Shown here piece by piece: positions 14,873 to 22,459 of a stretch of DNA of 38,267 nucleotides. Under the pieces are notes generated by a model. That model made no database searches. It had not been told where the DNA came from and was given only the letters and a program-made list of their open reading frames with translations. Each line of letters opens with the position of its first letter. The first letter of the stretch is position 1. Source of the stretch: Gammaproteobacteria bacterium (lineage in GTDB: Bacteria > Pseudomonadota > Gammaproteobacteria > SZUA-229); contig JALWPK010000232.1 of the NCBI GenBank assembly GCA_026995045.1, positions 1-38,267 of the forward strand, read 5' to 3'. The translations under genes were made by a program, and so were the position numbers.

Positions 14873-15436
14873 CTATAACAGGTTTTTCGCCACGCGTTTG
14901 AAGGTTTTGAGCGCATCGGGGATTTCGATATCCATCACCTGATCGGTCACCCACTTATTGTCCTTCTCTCCCATCTTGCCGCGCACATATTCACCCACCC
15001 GGCGGCGCAGCTGAAAACCGGGCTGGTCGCCATCAAAACTGAAGCTGGCGTATTCCGCCATGCGCTGGTTGAGCAGGTCGATGAATTCGCCGCGAAAATC
15101 CTTATCACGCGCCTCGCCCTTGTTCACATCACGGCGGTTGTCGTGCATGGTTTTGGCCAGGTTCAGCGCCAGCGCGGTAATCAACTCGCGGCGTTTCTCC
15201 TCATCGTAGTCTTTTTCGGCGGTCATGCGGTCGACTACGTGCACGAAAAACGCCAGCAGTTCGGCGATAACGTCAAGACGCTGGTTGTAGGTGTCGGTCT
15301 GAAAACCCTCGTTTTCCATATGCAGTACATTGGCGCCTGCGATGCGCCACAGGTTAAAGCCCAGCGCGCTGCCGATTTCCTCGGCGCTGCGCTCGCGGGT
15401 TTTGTCATTCCACTTGCTTTTTACACGAATTTTCAC
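14873..15436 (-). CDS. conserved hypothetical protein, about 187 aa
   Basis: A soluble, highly charged, mostly helical protein with no recognised domain, signal peptide or cysteine. Features are an N-terminal basic strand (VKIRVKSKWNDKTRERS) and a long central helical stretch (AELLAFFVHVVDRMTAEKDYDEEKRRELIT). I chose the GTG at 15436 because GAGGTG sits about 6 bases upstream; a GTG at 15442 (two codons longer) is the alternative. It is divergent from the 347-aa protein at 15592 and may share a regulatory region of about 150 bases, where TATACT (15510-15505, minus strand) could be its -10. Confidence 0.65.
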   Translation of the reverse strand: MKIRVKSKWNDKTRERSAEEIGSALGFNLWRIAGANVLHMENEGFQTDTYNQRLDVIAELLAFFVHVVDRMTAEKDYDEEKRRELITALALNLAKTMHDNRRDVNKGEARDKDFRGEFIDLLNQRMAEYASFSFDGDQPGFQLRRRVGEYVRGKMGEKDNKWVTDQVMDIEIPDALKTFKRVAKNLL

Positions 15437-15591
15437 GGCCACCTCGACATAAATCGTTGAAATTCCCAGCAGAAATTGGGGATGTCAGCATCTCACGGGA
15501 ATAGTATACTGTTTTACTAGGTTATTACATACATACTTGGTTATAGACCCGGGCCATTATCCACCCTGTTGCAGACACCATTCACCACCGC

Positions 15592-16635
15592 ATGACACCT
15601 GAAACCCGCCAGTTGTTCGACACCGTGCAGCATAACTGCCATATTTCCGATGCGCGTTATGCCGGCAACTACACCCTGTGTGTCTATCTGCTGAAAATGC
15701 GCGAGTTTTACCGCTGGGAAAAAGCGCACAGCTTTGGCGAAGAACTGTCGAGCGACGACATTGGCCAGTGGCTGACCCAACGTGAAGCGCTGTGGGAATC
15801 CCTGGAGCAGGAAGACTACGCGCCGATTGCCGTTTCCGATCAGCAGTTCGACCCGTTTGAATCCGACGCCATCAACGCCGAACTGCTGCAACAGGGGCTG
15901 GTGTACAGCGGTGGCATCGGGGTTAAATCCAAACCGCATTTTTTCATCGGCGAGCTGGAGCGCGAACAGCACATCAATGGCTACCACATTCTGGTGTCGG
16001 CGCGTGAATTCGCCCGCGACCTGACGTCGCCGCCAGCGATGAGTCAGGGCAACACCATTTTCATGCGCCGCGAATCATTCAAACGCATGATCTGGGAGCG
16101 CACCGAAGAATGGCGCTGGAACAAACCCGACAACGCCATGGCGCGCGCCATCGCCTGCTACGATTTTGACAGCAATGTCGAGGCTGCGCTCAACGCGATG
16201 ACCGACAACGAACTGGAAGCCGCGGTGCTGCACGAAATCGGCGAGATTCGCGCCGGTGAAACCCTGCCAGGCTGGCCGGAGATGATGCACGCCATCACCT
16301 TCACCCAGGCCGAAATCATGGCGCGCGCCAGCCGCGATCATCTGGCGGATGTTTTATCCACCCTGCCCGCCCTGCTGGAACAGAACAACACCGCTTCCAT
16401 CCATTTTTATTTCGCCAACCTCACCAGCATGCGCAAGCTGATTTTCCCGATGCTGGAACAGGCCTATCAGCACTGGCTGCAAACCCGCGACACCGGCGCC
16501 ATTCAGCGCGCAGTTGAGCAAGGTCAACAACACTGGCAAAACCTCACGCGAGAAATGCTTGCACTGGCGGCCAACCCTGATTCAGAATCCCTGAGCAGTG
16601 ATATTGAAACCCTGGTGAAACAAAACACACTCTGA
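15592..16635 (+). CDS. conserved protein, Sfum_1244-like
   Basis: A 347-residue soluble protein. Recognisable strings are CHISDARYAGNYTLCVYLLKMREFYRWE, GLVYSGGIGVKSKPHFFIGELE and LHEIGEI. From memory these match proteins annotated 'Sfum_1244 family', whose function is unknown; I cannot confirm this without a search. No signal peptide or transmembrane segment. An HEIGE sequence (LHEIGEIRAGE, about residue 214) resembles part of a metalloprotease motif but lacks the second histidine of HExxH. The stop codon is 1 base from the start of the following 2OG-Fe(II) oxygenase gene, so the two are translationally coupled. Confidence 0.6.
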   Translation: MTPETRQLFDTVQHNCHISDARYAGNYTLCVYLLKMREFYRWEKAHSFGEELSSDDIGQWLTQREALWESLEQEDYAPIAVSDQQFDPFESDAINAELLQQGLVYSGGIGVKSKPHFFIGELEREQHINGYHILVSAREFARDLTSPPAMSQGNTIFMRRESFKRMIWERTEEWRWNKPDNAMARAIACYDFDSNVEAALNAMTDNELEAAVLHEIGEIRAGETLPGWPEMMHAITFTQAEIMARASRDHLADVLSTLPALLEQNNTASIHFYFANLTSMRKLIFPMLEQAYQHWLQTRDTGAIQRAVEQGQQHWQNLTREMLALAANPDSESLSSDIETLVKQNTL

Positions 16636-16636
16636 T

Positions 16637-17245
16637 ATGACCGACCACGACGCCCGGCGGCCGCCGCTGAACAGCATTCACGAAGTCAAACGTGATTCGT
16701 TTATTTTTGAAAAACACAACGCACTGCCCAAAGATGTGTGCGCTGAAATGATTCGCCGTTTTGAAGCCAACCCGGAACAACAATACCAGGGCCGCATCGG
16801 ACAACTGGCGCAGGAAGACACCAGCATCAAACGCTCCACCGACCTGGTCACCAGCGGCAAGGAAAACTGGAAAGACATCGACCGCGAACTGTTTCGCTCG
16901 CTCAGCCAGGCCATTATCGAATTTCGCGAACGTTTCCCGTTTTTCAAGGGCCCGTTCAAGGACATGGGCTACGCCATCCAGCGCACCGACCCCGGCGAGT
17001 TTTACCACTGGCATATCGACGGCGGCAGCCATGAATTCAGCCACCGGCAACTGGTGGCGGTGTGGTATCTCAACGATGTGCCCGGCCCCGGTGGTGAAAC
17101 CGAGTTTTTATACCAGCAGGTCAAGGTCAAACCCGAAGCCGGCAAACTGATTCTGTTCCCGCCGTTCTGGACACACGAACACCGTGGCGTCACGCTGGAA
17201 GCCGGGGTGAAATACATCGCAACCACATGGGTGGTGTTTGCCTGA
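16637..17245 (+). CDS. 2-oxoglutarate/Fe(II) oxygenase, prolyl-4-hydroxylase-like
   Basis: A 202-residue dioxygenase. The iron facial triad is visible as HWHID (His126, Asp128) and a distal histidine in WTHEHRG (His180 or His182), with Lys192 (VKYIATTW) where P4H-type enzymes bind the 2-oxoglutarate carboxylate. The jelly-roll strands LVAVWYLNDVPGPGGETEF and KLILFPPFW are typical. The family hydroxylates proteins or small molecules using O2 and 2-oxoglutarate; the substrate here is unknown. Its 1-base spacing from the 347-aa gene upstream suggests that protein is a partner or substrate, which is inference. Confidence 0.85.
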   Translation: MTDHDARRPPLNSIHEVKRDSFIFEKHNALPKDVCAEMIRRFEANPEQQYQGRIGQLAQEDTSIKRSTDLVTSGKENWKDIDRELFRSLSQAIIEFRERFPFFKGPFKDMGYAIQRTDPGEFYHWHIDGGSHEFSHRQLVAVWYLNDVPGPGGETEFLYQQVKVKPEAGKLILFPPFWTHEHRGVTLEAGVKYIATTWVVFA

Positions 17246-17265
17246 ACAGCGGGAATTATGGATTT

Positions 17266-17292
17266 GCCACAGAGGTCACAGAGCGCACAGAG
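17266..17292. repeat. half copy of the CCACAGAGG palindromic repeat (copy 4)
   Basis: Only the left arm is present (begins GCCACAGAGGTCACAGAG); no matching inverted arm follows. Instead an unrelated REP-type palindrome begins 14 bases later, which may have replaced the right half. Confidence 0.55.
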
Positions 17293-17305
17293 ATTATCTT
17301 TTTCT

Positions 17306-17392
17306 GGCAGGAGCGACTTCAGTCGCGAATGACGCTGGCCACAAACGCCGAATTTGCTGATATCTCCTGTTCGCGGCTGAAGCCGCTCCTAC
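17306..17392. repeat. REP/BIME-type inverted pair
   Basis: GGAGCGACTTCAGTCGCGA (about 17310-17328) is itself a small hairpin, and an inverted partner, TCGCGGCTGAAGCCGCTCC (17371-17389), closes the element. This GGAGCGGCTTCAGCCGCGA-type repeat is familiar as a REP-like sequence in many gammaproteobacteria. It ends 7 bases before the GNAT gene. Confidence 0.65.
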
Positions 17393-17398
17393 GACATC

Positions 17399-17830
17399 AT
17401 GCCTGTCATCATCAAACCACCCGAAACCGAAAACGAACTGGCGCAAATGTACCGCCTGCGCTGGCGCAGCCTGCGCGCGCCCTGGGGCGAACCGGAAGGC
17501 TCGGAAAAAGATGATATCGAAAACGACTGCTTTCATGTTATCGCCGTCGATAACAACAAGGTAATCGCCTGCGGCCGCCTGCAGTTCAACAACGAATCAG
17601 AAGCGCAGATACGCTACATGGCGGTGGAGCCGGAGTATGAAGGACAAGGCATTGGCAGACGAATCGTCAGCGCGCTGGAACAACACGCCGCAGAACACAG
17701 GCGCAACAATATTGTGCTGGATGCGCGCGAAGGCGCAGTCGGGTTTTATGAAAGGCTGGGTTACAGGATTACTGAAAAAAGCTACTTGCTGTTCGGCAGC
17801 ATTCAGCACTGGCGCATGCAAAAAACATAA
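17399..17830 (+). CDS. GNAT-family N-acetyltransferase
   Basis: A 143-residue acetyl-CoA-dependent acetyltransferase. Motif A is clear: IRYMAVEPEYEGQGIGRRIVSALEQHA, with the Q/RxxGxG/A pyrophosphate loop as EGQGIG (82-86), and motif B follows in LDAREGAVGFYERLGYRI. The N-terminal FHVIAVDNNKVIACGRL strands complete the fold. This resembles small ElaA/YitI-type GNATs but the acceptor substrate is unknown. The ATG lies directly after a REP element and has no clear ribosome binding site. Confidence 0.85.
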   Translation: MPVIIKPPETENELAQMYRLRWRSLRAPWGEPEGSEKDDIENDCFHVIAVDNNKVIACGRLQFNNESEAQIRYMAVEPEYEGQGIGRRIVSALEQHAAEHRRNNIVLDAREGAVGFYERLGYRITEKSYLLFGSIQHWRMQKT

Positions 17831-17862
17831 TATAGCTTATCTGGTTATAACAAACACCTTAT

Positions 17863-18612
17863 TCAGTTGTAGTACATAAACTGCCACCCCGACCTTGCCC
17901 TCTGTGGGACGCGCCGTCTAAAAACAACCTTTACCTTTTCTATCGCACCATCTTCCAATGTATATGTTAAATATATTGTTGAAACAAACGGTATTTCTTT
18001 GGGGTTTTTAGTAAATAACAGTATCCACTTCCGCTGAAAAAAACCTGGCGGGATAGAAAACCCTTGAGACAATATATGTGTCTCTGGCAGTACCCCTGGC
18101 TTTTGCAGCGTATCGAGATTCTCATTCACAGCATTCACTGCCAAAGCAGTCGCACCAGTTACATACAACGCGCCTCCAAAGTTTTGCGTACTTCTATTCC
18201 CACTTGTCGCTGCAGCCAAACCACCTAACACAGTCAACGTTCCTAAAAACGCCCTGGAATTAGCATCTTCAATCGCTTTTTTCTGCTGTACCGCTTTCGC
18301 CCAGACCTTCAGATCATTACCAGTAGGAATCATGACCTCTCGATTCAAAATGTCGTCTTCGAAATCAATCGCAACATTTTTAACTCTTATCCAGTCATTG
18401 CTTTTATTTTCAAATGTAAATTTTACTACACCAAAATATGTCGAGGAGAGTGCTCTATCCTCTTCAGCACTTATAACTAGACCAGTATTATTTCCAGAAA
18501 CCTCCTTCGATTGATTTTCCAGTTCTGCAAAATGTTTATAGTGAACCGACGCACAGCCCGACAATATAACTAACAGCATAAAATGAAGAATTTTCATCAC
18601 ATTTTTATGCAT
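17863..18612 (-). CDS. AT-rich lipoprotein gene, function unknown
   Basis: A 249-residue lipoprotein: basic N-terminus, hydrophobic stretch and lipobox ILSGC (Cys20). Residues about 120-165 form a Gly/Ala-rich segment (LGTLTVLGGLAAATSG, FGGALYVTGATALAVNAVNE) that could associate with the membrane. The C-terminal third is basic. I recognise no family. Its composition is distinctly richer in A+T than its neighbours (sampled 60-base lines have 16-17 G+C, against about 37 in the nearby 347-aa gene), suggesting transfer or a different origin. The start is at 18612; a second ATG at 18597 would still keep the signal peptide. Confidence 0.6.
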   Translation of the reverse strand: MHKNVMKILHFMLLVILSGCASVHYKHFAELENQSKEVSGNNTGLVISAEEDRALSSTYFGVVKFTFENKSNDWIRVKNVAIDFEDDILNREVMIPTGNDLKVWAKAVQQKKAIEDANSRAFLGTLTVLGGLAAATSGNRSTQNFGGALYVTGATALAVNAVNENLDTLQKPGVLPETHILSQGFSIPPGFFQRKWILLFTKNPKEIPFVSTIYLTYTLEDGAIEKVKVVFRRRVPQRARSGWQFMYYN

Positions 18613-18703
18613 ACAAACATCTCACTCAACTTTCAAAAATGAAACTACTCGGTTTACGCTACAACGCGATCCTGCTCGTGGCGCATATTCTCCTTATTAA
18701 TTT

Positions 18704-19612
18704 TCAACCGATGCGATGAATCCTTATATAGGATAACAGCGCGCCAATGATCAGTAGCACATACAAATTCAAGGAGCCACCATCATCCGCAGCAGGCACC
18801 AGCTCACCCTCCGAGTTGACGACATATTTGGCGCCCGATGCCGTGACACACTCACCGTTGGTCACTGTGCAGGTATTACCATCTGCTGTAGGAAGCGATA
18901 TACCTTCCAGCGCTGCCAGCCCTTCCTGTGTCAGTGACGTCACAGTCAAACCACCCGTTGTAGTCAGCGCGGATGTCGTTAAATCAAGATTGATGTCATT
19001 GACAGTCACTACCGGACTGCTGCCGTCATAAACCAGACTGCCGACAGTCAATGTGCCACCCGACGCGATACTGATGCTGCCACTCCCGGTGATAACCGGA
19101 GTACTGTTGCCGCTCCCTGTCGTAACGCCACTACCCATGACAATTACATTCCCGCCAGCTGTAACCACGCTGTTCAGTTCCAGTGTAGAAACCGCCAGTG
19201 CCGTATTATCATGCAGAAAAACGGTTTGCGCACCGCCGACTGCCGCCAGCGTCATGCTGCCATCAACCGTTATGCTCATACCGGTGTAATCAATATTGCT
19301 ACCGTCACCTAGAACCAGTGAACCGCCAGGGCCAAACGTAATACTGTCTCCCGCATTCAGCGCAAGCACACCACCAGTTGAGAAGTCTGTCATGGAAGGT
19401 TGCGGGTTGGTGTTAATGGTGCCGCCCGCACCGAGGACAAGTGTTCCGCCGTTGCCAAACACCAGCGTCAGCGCATCCACAGCTTCAATAGAGCCGCCAT
19501 TGGTTAAATCGATATTGAGATCACAAGAGGCATCACACAGATTGCTGGCCCGGGACAGAGGCGCAACAACAAGCAAGAGCACAAAGAGGATAGATAAATG
19601 CAGTTTTTTCAC
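18704..19612 (-). CDS. exported repeat protein with C-terminal anchor tail, paralogue A
   Basis: A 302-residue protein. Signal peptide residues 1-22, then LCDASCDLNI. The centre is Gly/Thr/Ser/Val-rich and predicted to form parallel beta-helix turns (for example LVLGAGGTINTN, ITFGPGGSLVLGDGSNID), as in adhesin passenger domains. Near the C-terminus is a conserved block, NTCTVTNGECVTASGAKYVV, then NSEGELVPA, a DDGGS motif, a hydrophobic segment (LYVLLIIGALLSYI) and a basic end (RIHRIG). That three-part tail resembles sorting signals of the GlyGly-CTERM type. GTG start with AAGGAG ribosome binding site. It is a tandem paralogue of the gene at 19659. Confidence 0.68.
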   Translation of the reverse strand: MKKLHLSILFVLLLVVAPLSRASNLCDASCDLNIDLTNGGSIEAVDALTLVFGNGGTLVLGAGGTINTNPQPSMTDFSTGGVLALNAGDSITFGPGGSLVLGDGSNIDYTGMSITVDGSMTLAAVGGAQTVFLHDNTALAVSTLELNSVVTAGGNVIVMGSGVTTGSGNSTPVITGSGSISIASGGTLTVGSLVYDGSSPVVTVNDINLDLTTSALTTTGGLTVTSLTQEGLAALEGISLPTADGNTCTVTNGECVTASGAKYVVNSEGELVPAADDGGSLNLYVLLIIGALLSYIRIHRIG

Positions 19613-19628
19613 AGCCAGCTCCTTTTTT

Positions 19629-19670
19629 CCGTGGCATTGGCTTGTAGTTTACAGCCAGCTAAATTGCCCG
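19629..19670. repeat. duplicated upstream segment, copy next to paralogue A
   Basis: About 42 bases beginning CCGTGGCATTGGCTTG and containing AGTTTACAGCCAGC match 20899-20940 with few differences. Each copy lies just upstream of one of the two paralogous genes, marking a tandem duplication that included the leader. Confidence 0.75.
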
Positions 19671-20879
19671 ATACAACCGCCGCCTTGCATAGAACACACG
19701 ATGCCACAACAACAAAACACTTAGCAACAAGATTAACCAATAATCCAGCATGCCGCCATTACTTGCGGGAACCAGTTCACCATTTTCATTCACTACATAT
19801 TTTGCCCCGCTGTCAGTCACACACTCACCGTTAGTCACAGTGCAGGTGTTGCCATCAGAGGTCAGCAGTGGAAAACCTTCCATTTCAACCAGGCTTTGCT
19901 GGCTCAGATTGGCAACAAAGAAGCCACCACTTATTGGCGTCACATCACCTGATAGCGTCAAAGGAAGCGCGCCATCATTCAAGGTGAGGGTACCGCCACC
20001 TGTACTAGTCAAGGTTAAGGTTCCAGACAAAGAGCTTGAAAGGTTAGGATCGATAACGAGATTATTTGCGGGATTAGTACAACCAGTCGGGACGGCTAAA
20101 GTTGCGCCTGAGCTTATGGTGACGCTGCCCCCGCCTGAACCAGAAGTTGAATTGCAACCGGTTGACTGCTGCCAGTTAGTCGGATCACTCCAGCTATTCA
20201 TATCACCAGCCCCGGTAAAGTTGACAATACCATTGCTTACTATCAATGCGCCTCCACCGGTAATAGCGCCACTGAACCAGCTGAACCAACCTCCCAGAGA
20301 CAACGTTGCATCCTGCATAACTCCAATCGACCCGGTATTTTCCAGTGAACCTGCTAACTCGACTGCGCCAGAGGCAGTGATTATGGTTCCAGGATTACTG
20401 ATACCGTTCACAGCATTGATAAGCATATCCCCGGAGATAGTCAACACACCCATGACTACCGTTGTGGAATTCAGTGTCAACGTCCCGCCGGTTAGCTCCA
20501 AATCCTGAATGGTAATCTGCTCCGCGCCACCGACAGCAGTGATGTCAATCTCGCCACTGGTGTCGATGCGCATGCTGGTGTATTCGATATTGCCCGCCGC
20601 GCCCAGATCCAGCATGCCTCCTGCCGCAAACGACAAGGACTTGCCAGCGGCAAGCGATACGGTATCTCCTGCTGAATAGCCGGTAGTCGTTGCGCCGTCA
20701 TTGATGAAACCGGATTCGCCAAAAACAATCGTCAGCGGTTCAACAGCAGTGATTGCGCCACCGTCAGGGAAGCTGATAGTGAGATTACAGCTGGCGTCAC
20801 ACAAGCTGCTGTTCGCCGCACCGTAGGATGTGCCGGCAAACGCGAGGAAAAACAGCAGAGTAAAGAATAGTTTTTTCAC
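19659..20879 (-). CDS. exported repeat protein with C-terminal anchor tail, paralogue B
   Basis: A 406-residue paralogue of the 302-aa protein downstream. It has the same design: signal peptide (to about residue 20), SSLCDASCNLTISFPDGG, a long Gly/Thr/Ser-rich beta-helix-like body, a conserved NTCTVTNGECVTDSGAKYVV block, NENGELVPASNGG, a hydrophobic segment (LDYWLILLLSVLLLW) and a basic tail (YARRRLYRAI). Compared with paralogue A it has about 100 extra residues in the middle, including a cysteine pair (around WQQSTGCNS and VPTGCTNPAN). GTG start at 20879 with an AGGAA ribosome binding site. Possibly surface displayed; function unknown. Confidence 0.68.
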   Translation of the reverse strand: MKKLFFTLLFFLAFAGTSYGAANSSLCDASCNLTISFPDGGAITAVEPLTIVFGESGFINDGATTTGYSAGDTVSLAAGKSLSFAAGGMLDLGAAGNIEYTSMRIDTSGEIDITAVGGAEQITIQDLELTGGTLTLNSTTVVMGVLTISGDMLINAVNGISNPGTIITASGAVELAGSLENTGSIGVMQDATLSLGGWFSWFSGAITGGGALIVSNGIVNFTGAGDMNSWSDPTNWQQSTGCNSTSGSGGGSVTISSGATLAVPTGCTNPANNLVIDPNLSSSLSGTLTLTSTGGGTLTLNDGALPLTLSGDVTPISGGFFVANLSQQSLVEMEGFPLLTSDGNTCTVTNGECVTDSGAKYVVNENGELVPASNGGMLDYWLILLLSVLLLWHRVFYARRRLYRAI

Positions 20880-20898
20880 AGCCCTGATTCCTTTGTTT

Positions 20899-20940
20899 CC
20901 GTGGCATTGGCTTGCAGTTTACAGCCAGCCCAACTGCCGG
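20899..20940. repeat. duplicated upstream segment, copy next to paralogue B
   Basis: Partner of the repeat at 19629-19670. This copy overlaps the 3' end of the 124-aa gene (stop at 20919), so this is the likely original and the other carries a remnant of that gene's end (AGCTGGCTGTAA against GGCTGGCTGTAA on the minus strand). Confidence 0.7.
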
Positions 20941-21293
20941 GTCAACAACCGCTCATCCCCGGCGCTTTGGGCAAGTTGTTGTATTTGCTGTGGATTCGGG
21001 TAATGCTGGTGATGTTCGCGCAGCCAGTGTTGCCAGTGGCTGTAGTCGGTGGCGAGGTCGGCGTCGGTTCCGTTGCAGCCGAGCACATAAAAAATATGAT
21101 CGGCGATTTTCCACGGGCCTTCGCCCCTGATCTCGCCTTCGAGCAGGTGAATTGATTGTTTCGGGTTTTCCTGCCAGTAGAGGTCGAACATGACCAGGCC
21201 ATGCGGGTGTTTGCACAGTTCAGCCACTACCTTGCTGTCGCCGGATGGCAGGCGCACGCGCAGGGGCGCGGTGACGGTGAAGATGTCCGCCAT
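20919..21293 (-). CDS. conserved hypothetical protein, 124 aa
   Basis: A soluble 124-residue protein without signal peptide. It begins MADIFTVTAPLRVRLPSGD, has a beta-rich central part (HPHGLVMFDLYWQENPKQ, GPWKIADHIFYVLGCNGTDADL) and a helical, His/Gln-rich C-terminus (HWQHWLREHHQHYPNPQQIQ). I do not recognise a family. Its start is 5 bases after the stop of the 119-aa gene, so the two form a translationally coupled pair. Real gene rather than chance frame because of its composition and tight spacing. Confidence 0.6.
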   Translation of the reverse strand: MADIFTVTAPLRVRLPSGDSKVVAELCKHPHGLVMFDLYWQENPKQSIHLLEGEIRGEGPWKIADHIFYVLGCNGTDADLATDYSHWQHWLREHHQHYPNPQQIQQLAQSAGDERLLTRQLGWL

Positions 21294-21298
21294 CTGTG

Positions 21299-21658
21299 TC
21301 AGCTGAAAATCGGGCCCATCGGTTTGTCCTGTTCCGGCTCCATGATGAGCACGGTTTCGGTCATGTCGCCGTTGGTGGCGATGTGTATGCCCTGTATGCC
21401 GGGTTTTTTGTACAGGATGTAGGCCACCATCAACATCAGCAGTTTTTTGTTGTCGGATTCCATGGCGCTGAGAATTTTGTCCGCCGCAATCTGGCAGCGC
21501 TGATCCGGCGTCGGCTTTTGCACCCAGTCGCGCGACATTTGCCAGCCCTTGTCCATGTCGGCGTCCAGCTTGTCGAAAAAATCACGCGCCTCGGCAATCA
21601 TGTTATCGGGTATGCTGAAAGCATCGGTTTCGCCATCGACAGTAATGTTCAACTTCAT
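21299..21658 (-). CDS. conserved hypothetical protein, 119 aa
   Basis: A soluble 119-residue protein, beginning MKLNITVDGETDAFSIPDNM, followed by an amphipathic helix (EARDFFDKLDADMDKGWQMS), a WVQKPTPDQRCQIAADKI segment and a short hydrophobic helix (LLMLMVAYILY). The end is GPIFS. No family recognised. The start is supported by AGGAA 6-7 bases upstream. It is the first gene of a minus-strand pair with the 124-aa protein and is divergent from the PiuC-type gene, with a shared 50-base spacer. No functional claim is possible. Confidence 0.6.
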   Translation of the reverse strand: MKLNITVDGETDAFSIPDNMIAEARDFFDKLDADMDKGWQMSRDWVQKPTPDQRCQIAADKILSAMESDNKKLLMLMVAYILYKKPGIQGIHIATNGDMTETVLIMEPEQDKPMGPIFS

Positions 21659-21708
21659 ACAGGGTTCCTGTTAACATTGCATAACCTGCATTTTACCAGA
21701 CACGCGCC

Positions 21709-22383
21709 ATGTTACTCACACTCCCTTCAGTCCTCAGCAGCGAAGAAATCAGCGTCGCACAGGATTTGCTCGGCAAGGGCCGGTTTGTCGATGGCAAGCT
21801 CAGCGCCGGGCAGGAAGCCGTGCGCGTAAAAAACAATACCGAGTTGCAGGCGCAGGATGAATTGATGACGCCGCTGAACAACCTGGTGATGGGCAAGCTG
21901 GTGCGCAATCCGGTTTATCAGGCCGCCGCCCTGCCGGCCGGCGTCGCCGCGCCGTTTTATGCGCGCTACACCGAGGGCATGCGCTATGGCAATCATGTGG
22001 ATGATCCGGTTATGGGGCAGGCCAACCAGCGTTACCGCTCCGATATTTCGATTACCATTTTCCTGAATGCGCCGGAAGACTACGATGGCGGCGAACTGGT
22101 GATTGTCAGCAATTTCGGTGAACAAAGCGTGAAGCTGAACGCCGGAGATGCGGTGATGTACCCGTCCTCCAGCACCCATCGCGTCAACGAAGTCACGCGT
22201 GGCGAGCGACTGGTGGCGGTTACCTGGTGCCAAAGCATGGTGCGCGATGCGGCGCAGCGTGAGCTGCTGTATAACCTGTCGCTGGCGCGTGATGAGCTGA
22301 TTGCCCGGGACGCGACGGCGGGCGCCACACAGCGCGTCAGCAATGCCTATACCAATCTGGTGCGCATGTGGGCGGAGTTGTAG
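21709..22383 (+). CDS. piuC: Fe(II)/2-oxoglutarate PKHD-type hydroxylase (PiuC/YbiX family)
   Basis: A 224-residue dioxygenase. Motif order fits the PKHD (prolyl 4-hydroxylase-like) family: PFYARYTEGMRYGNHVDDP gives His96 and Asp98, ITIFLNAPEDYDGGELVI is the central jelly-roll strand, and YPSSSTHRVNEVTRGERLVAVTW gives distal His157 and Arg167. Length equals typical YbiX/PiuC proteins. In other bacteria piuC accompanies TonB-dependent siderophore receptors; here no receptor gene adjoins it, so the iron-uptake link is not supported locally. It ends 28 bases before a strong terminator. Confidence 0.9.
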   Translation: MLLTLPSVLSSEEISVAQDLLGKGRFVDGKLSAGQEAVRVKNNTELQAQDELMTPLNNLVMGKLVRNPVYQAAALPAGVAAPFYARYTEGMRYGNHVDDPVMGQANQRYRSDISITIFLNAPEDYDGGELVIVSNFGEQSVKLNAGDAVMYPSSSTHRVNEVTRGERLVAVTWCQSMVRDAAQRELLYNLSLARDELIARDATAGATQRVSNAYTNLVRMWAEL

Positions 22384-22410
22384 CGAGATTCAAGCAATAA
22401 AATACAAGCA

Positions 22411-22441
22411 AAAAAAAGCTGCACATCGTGCAGCTTTTTTG
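22411..22441. terminator. bidirectional Rho-independent terminator
   Basis: AGCTGCAC (22417-22424) and GTGCAGCT (22428-22435) form a perfect 8-bp stem with an ATC loop, preceded by a run of A and followed by a run of T. It serves piuC on the plus strand and the 67-aa gene on the minus strand. Confidence 0.9.
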
Positions 22442-22459
22442 TTTCTGTCAGGGTCTGAC

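Noticed and set aside
15592-16635. Metalloprotease call from HEIGE in the 347-aa protein
   Set aside because: The motif lacks the second histidine of HExxH and the surrounding sequence is not peptidase-like.
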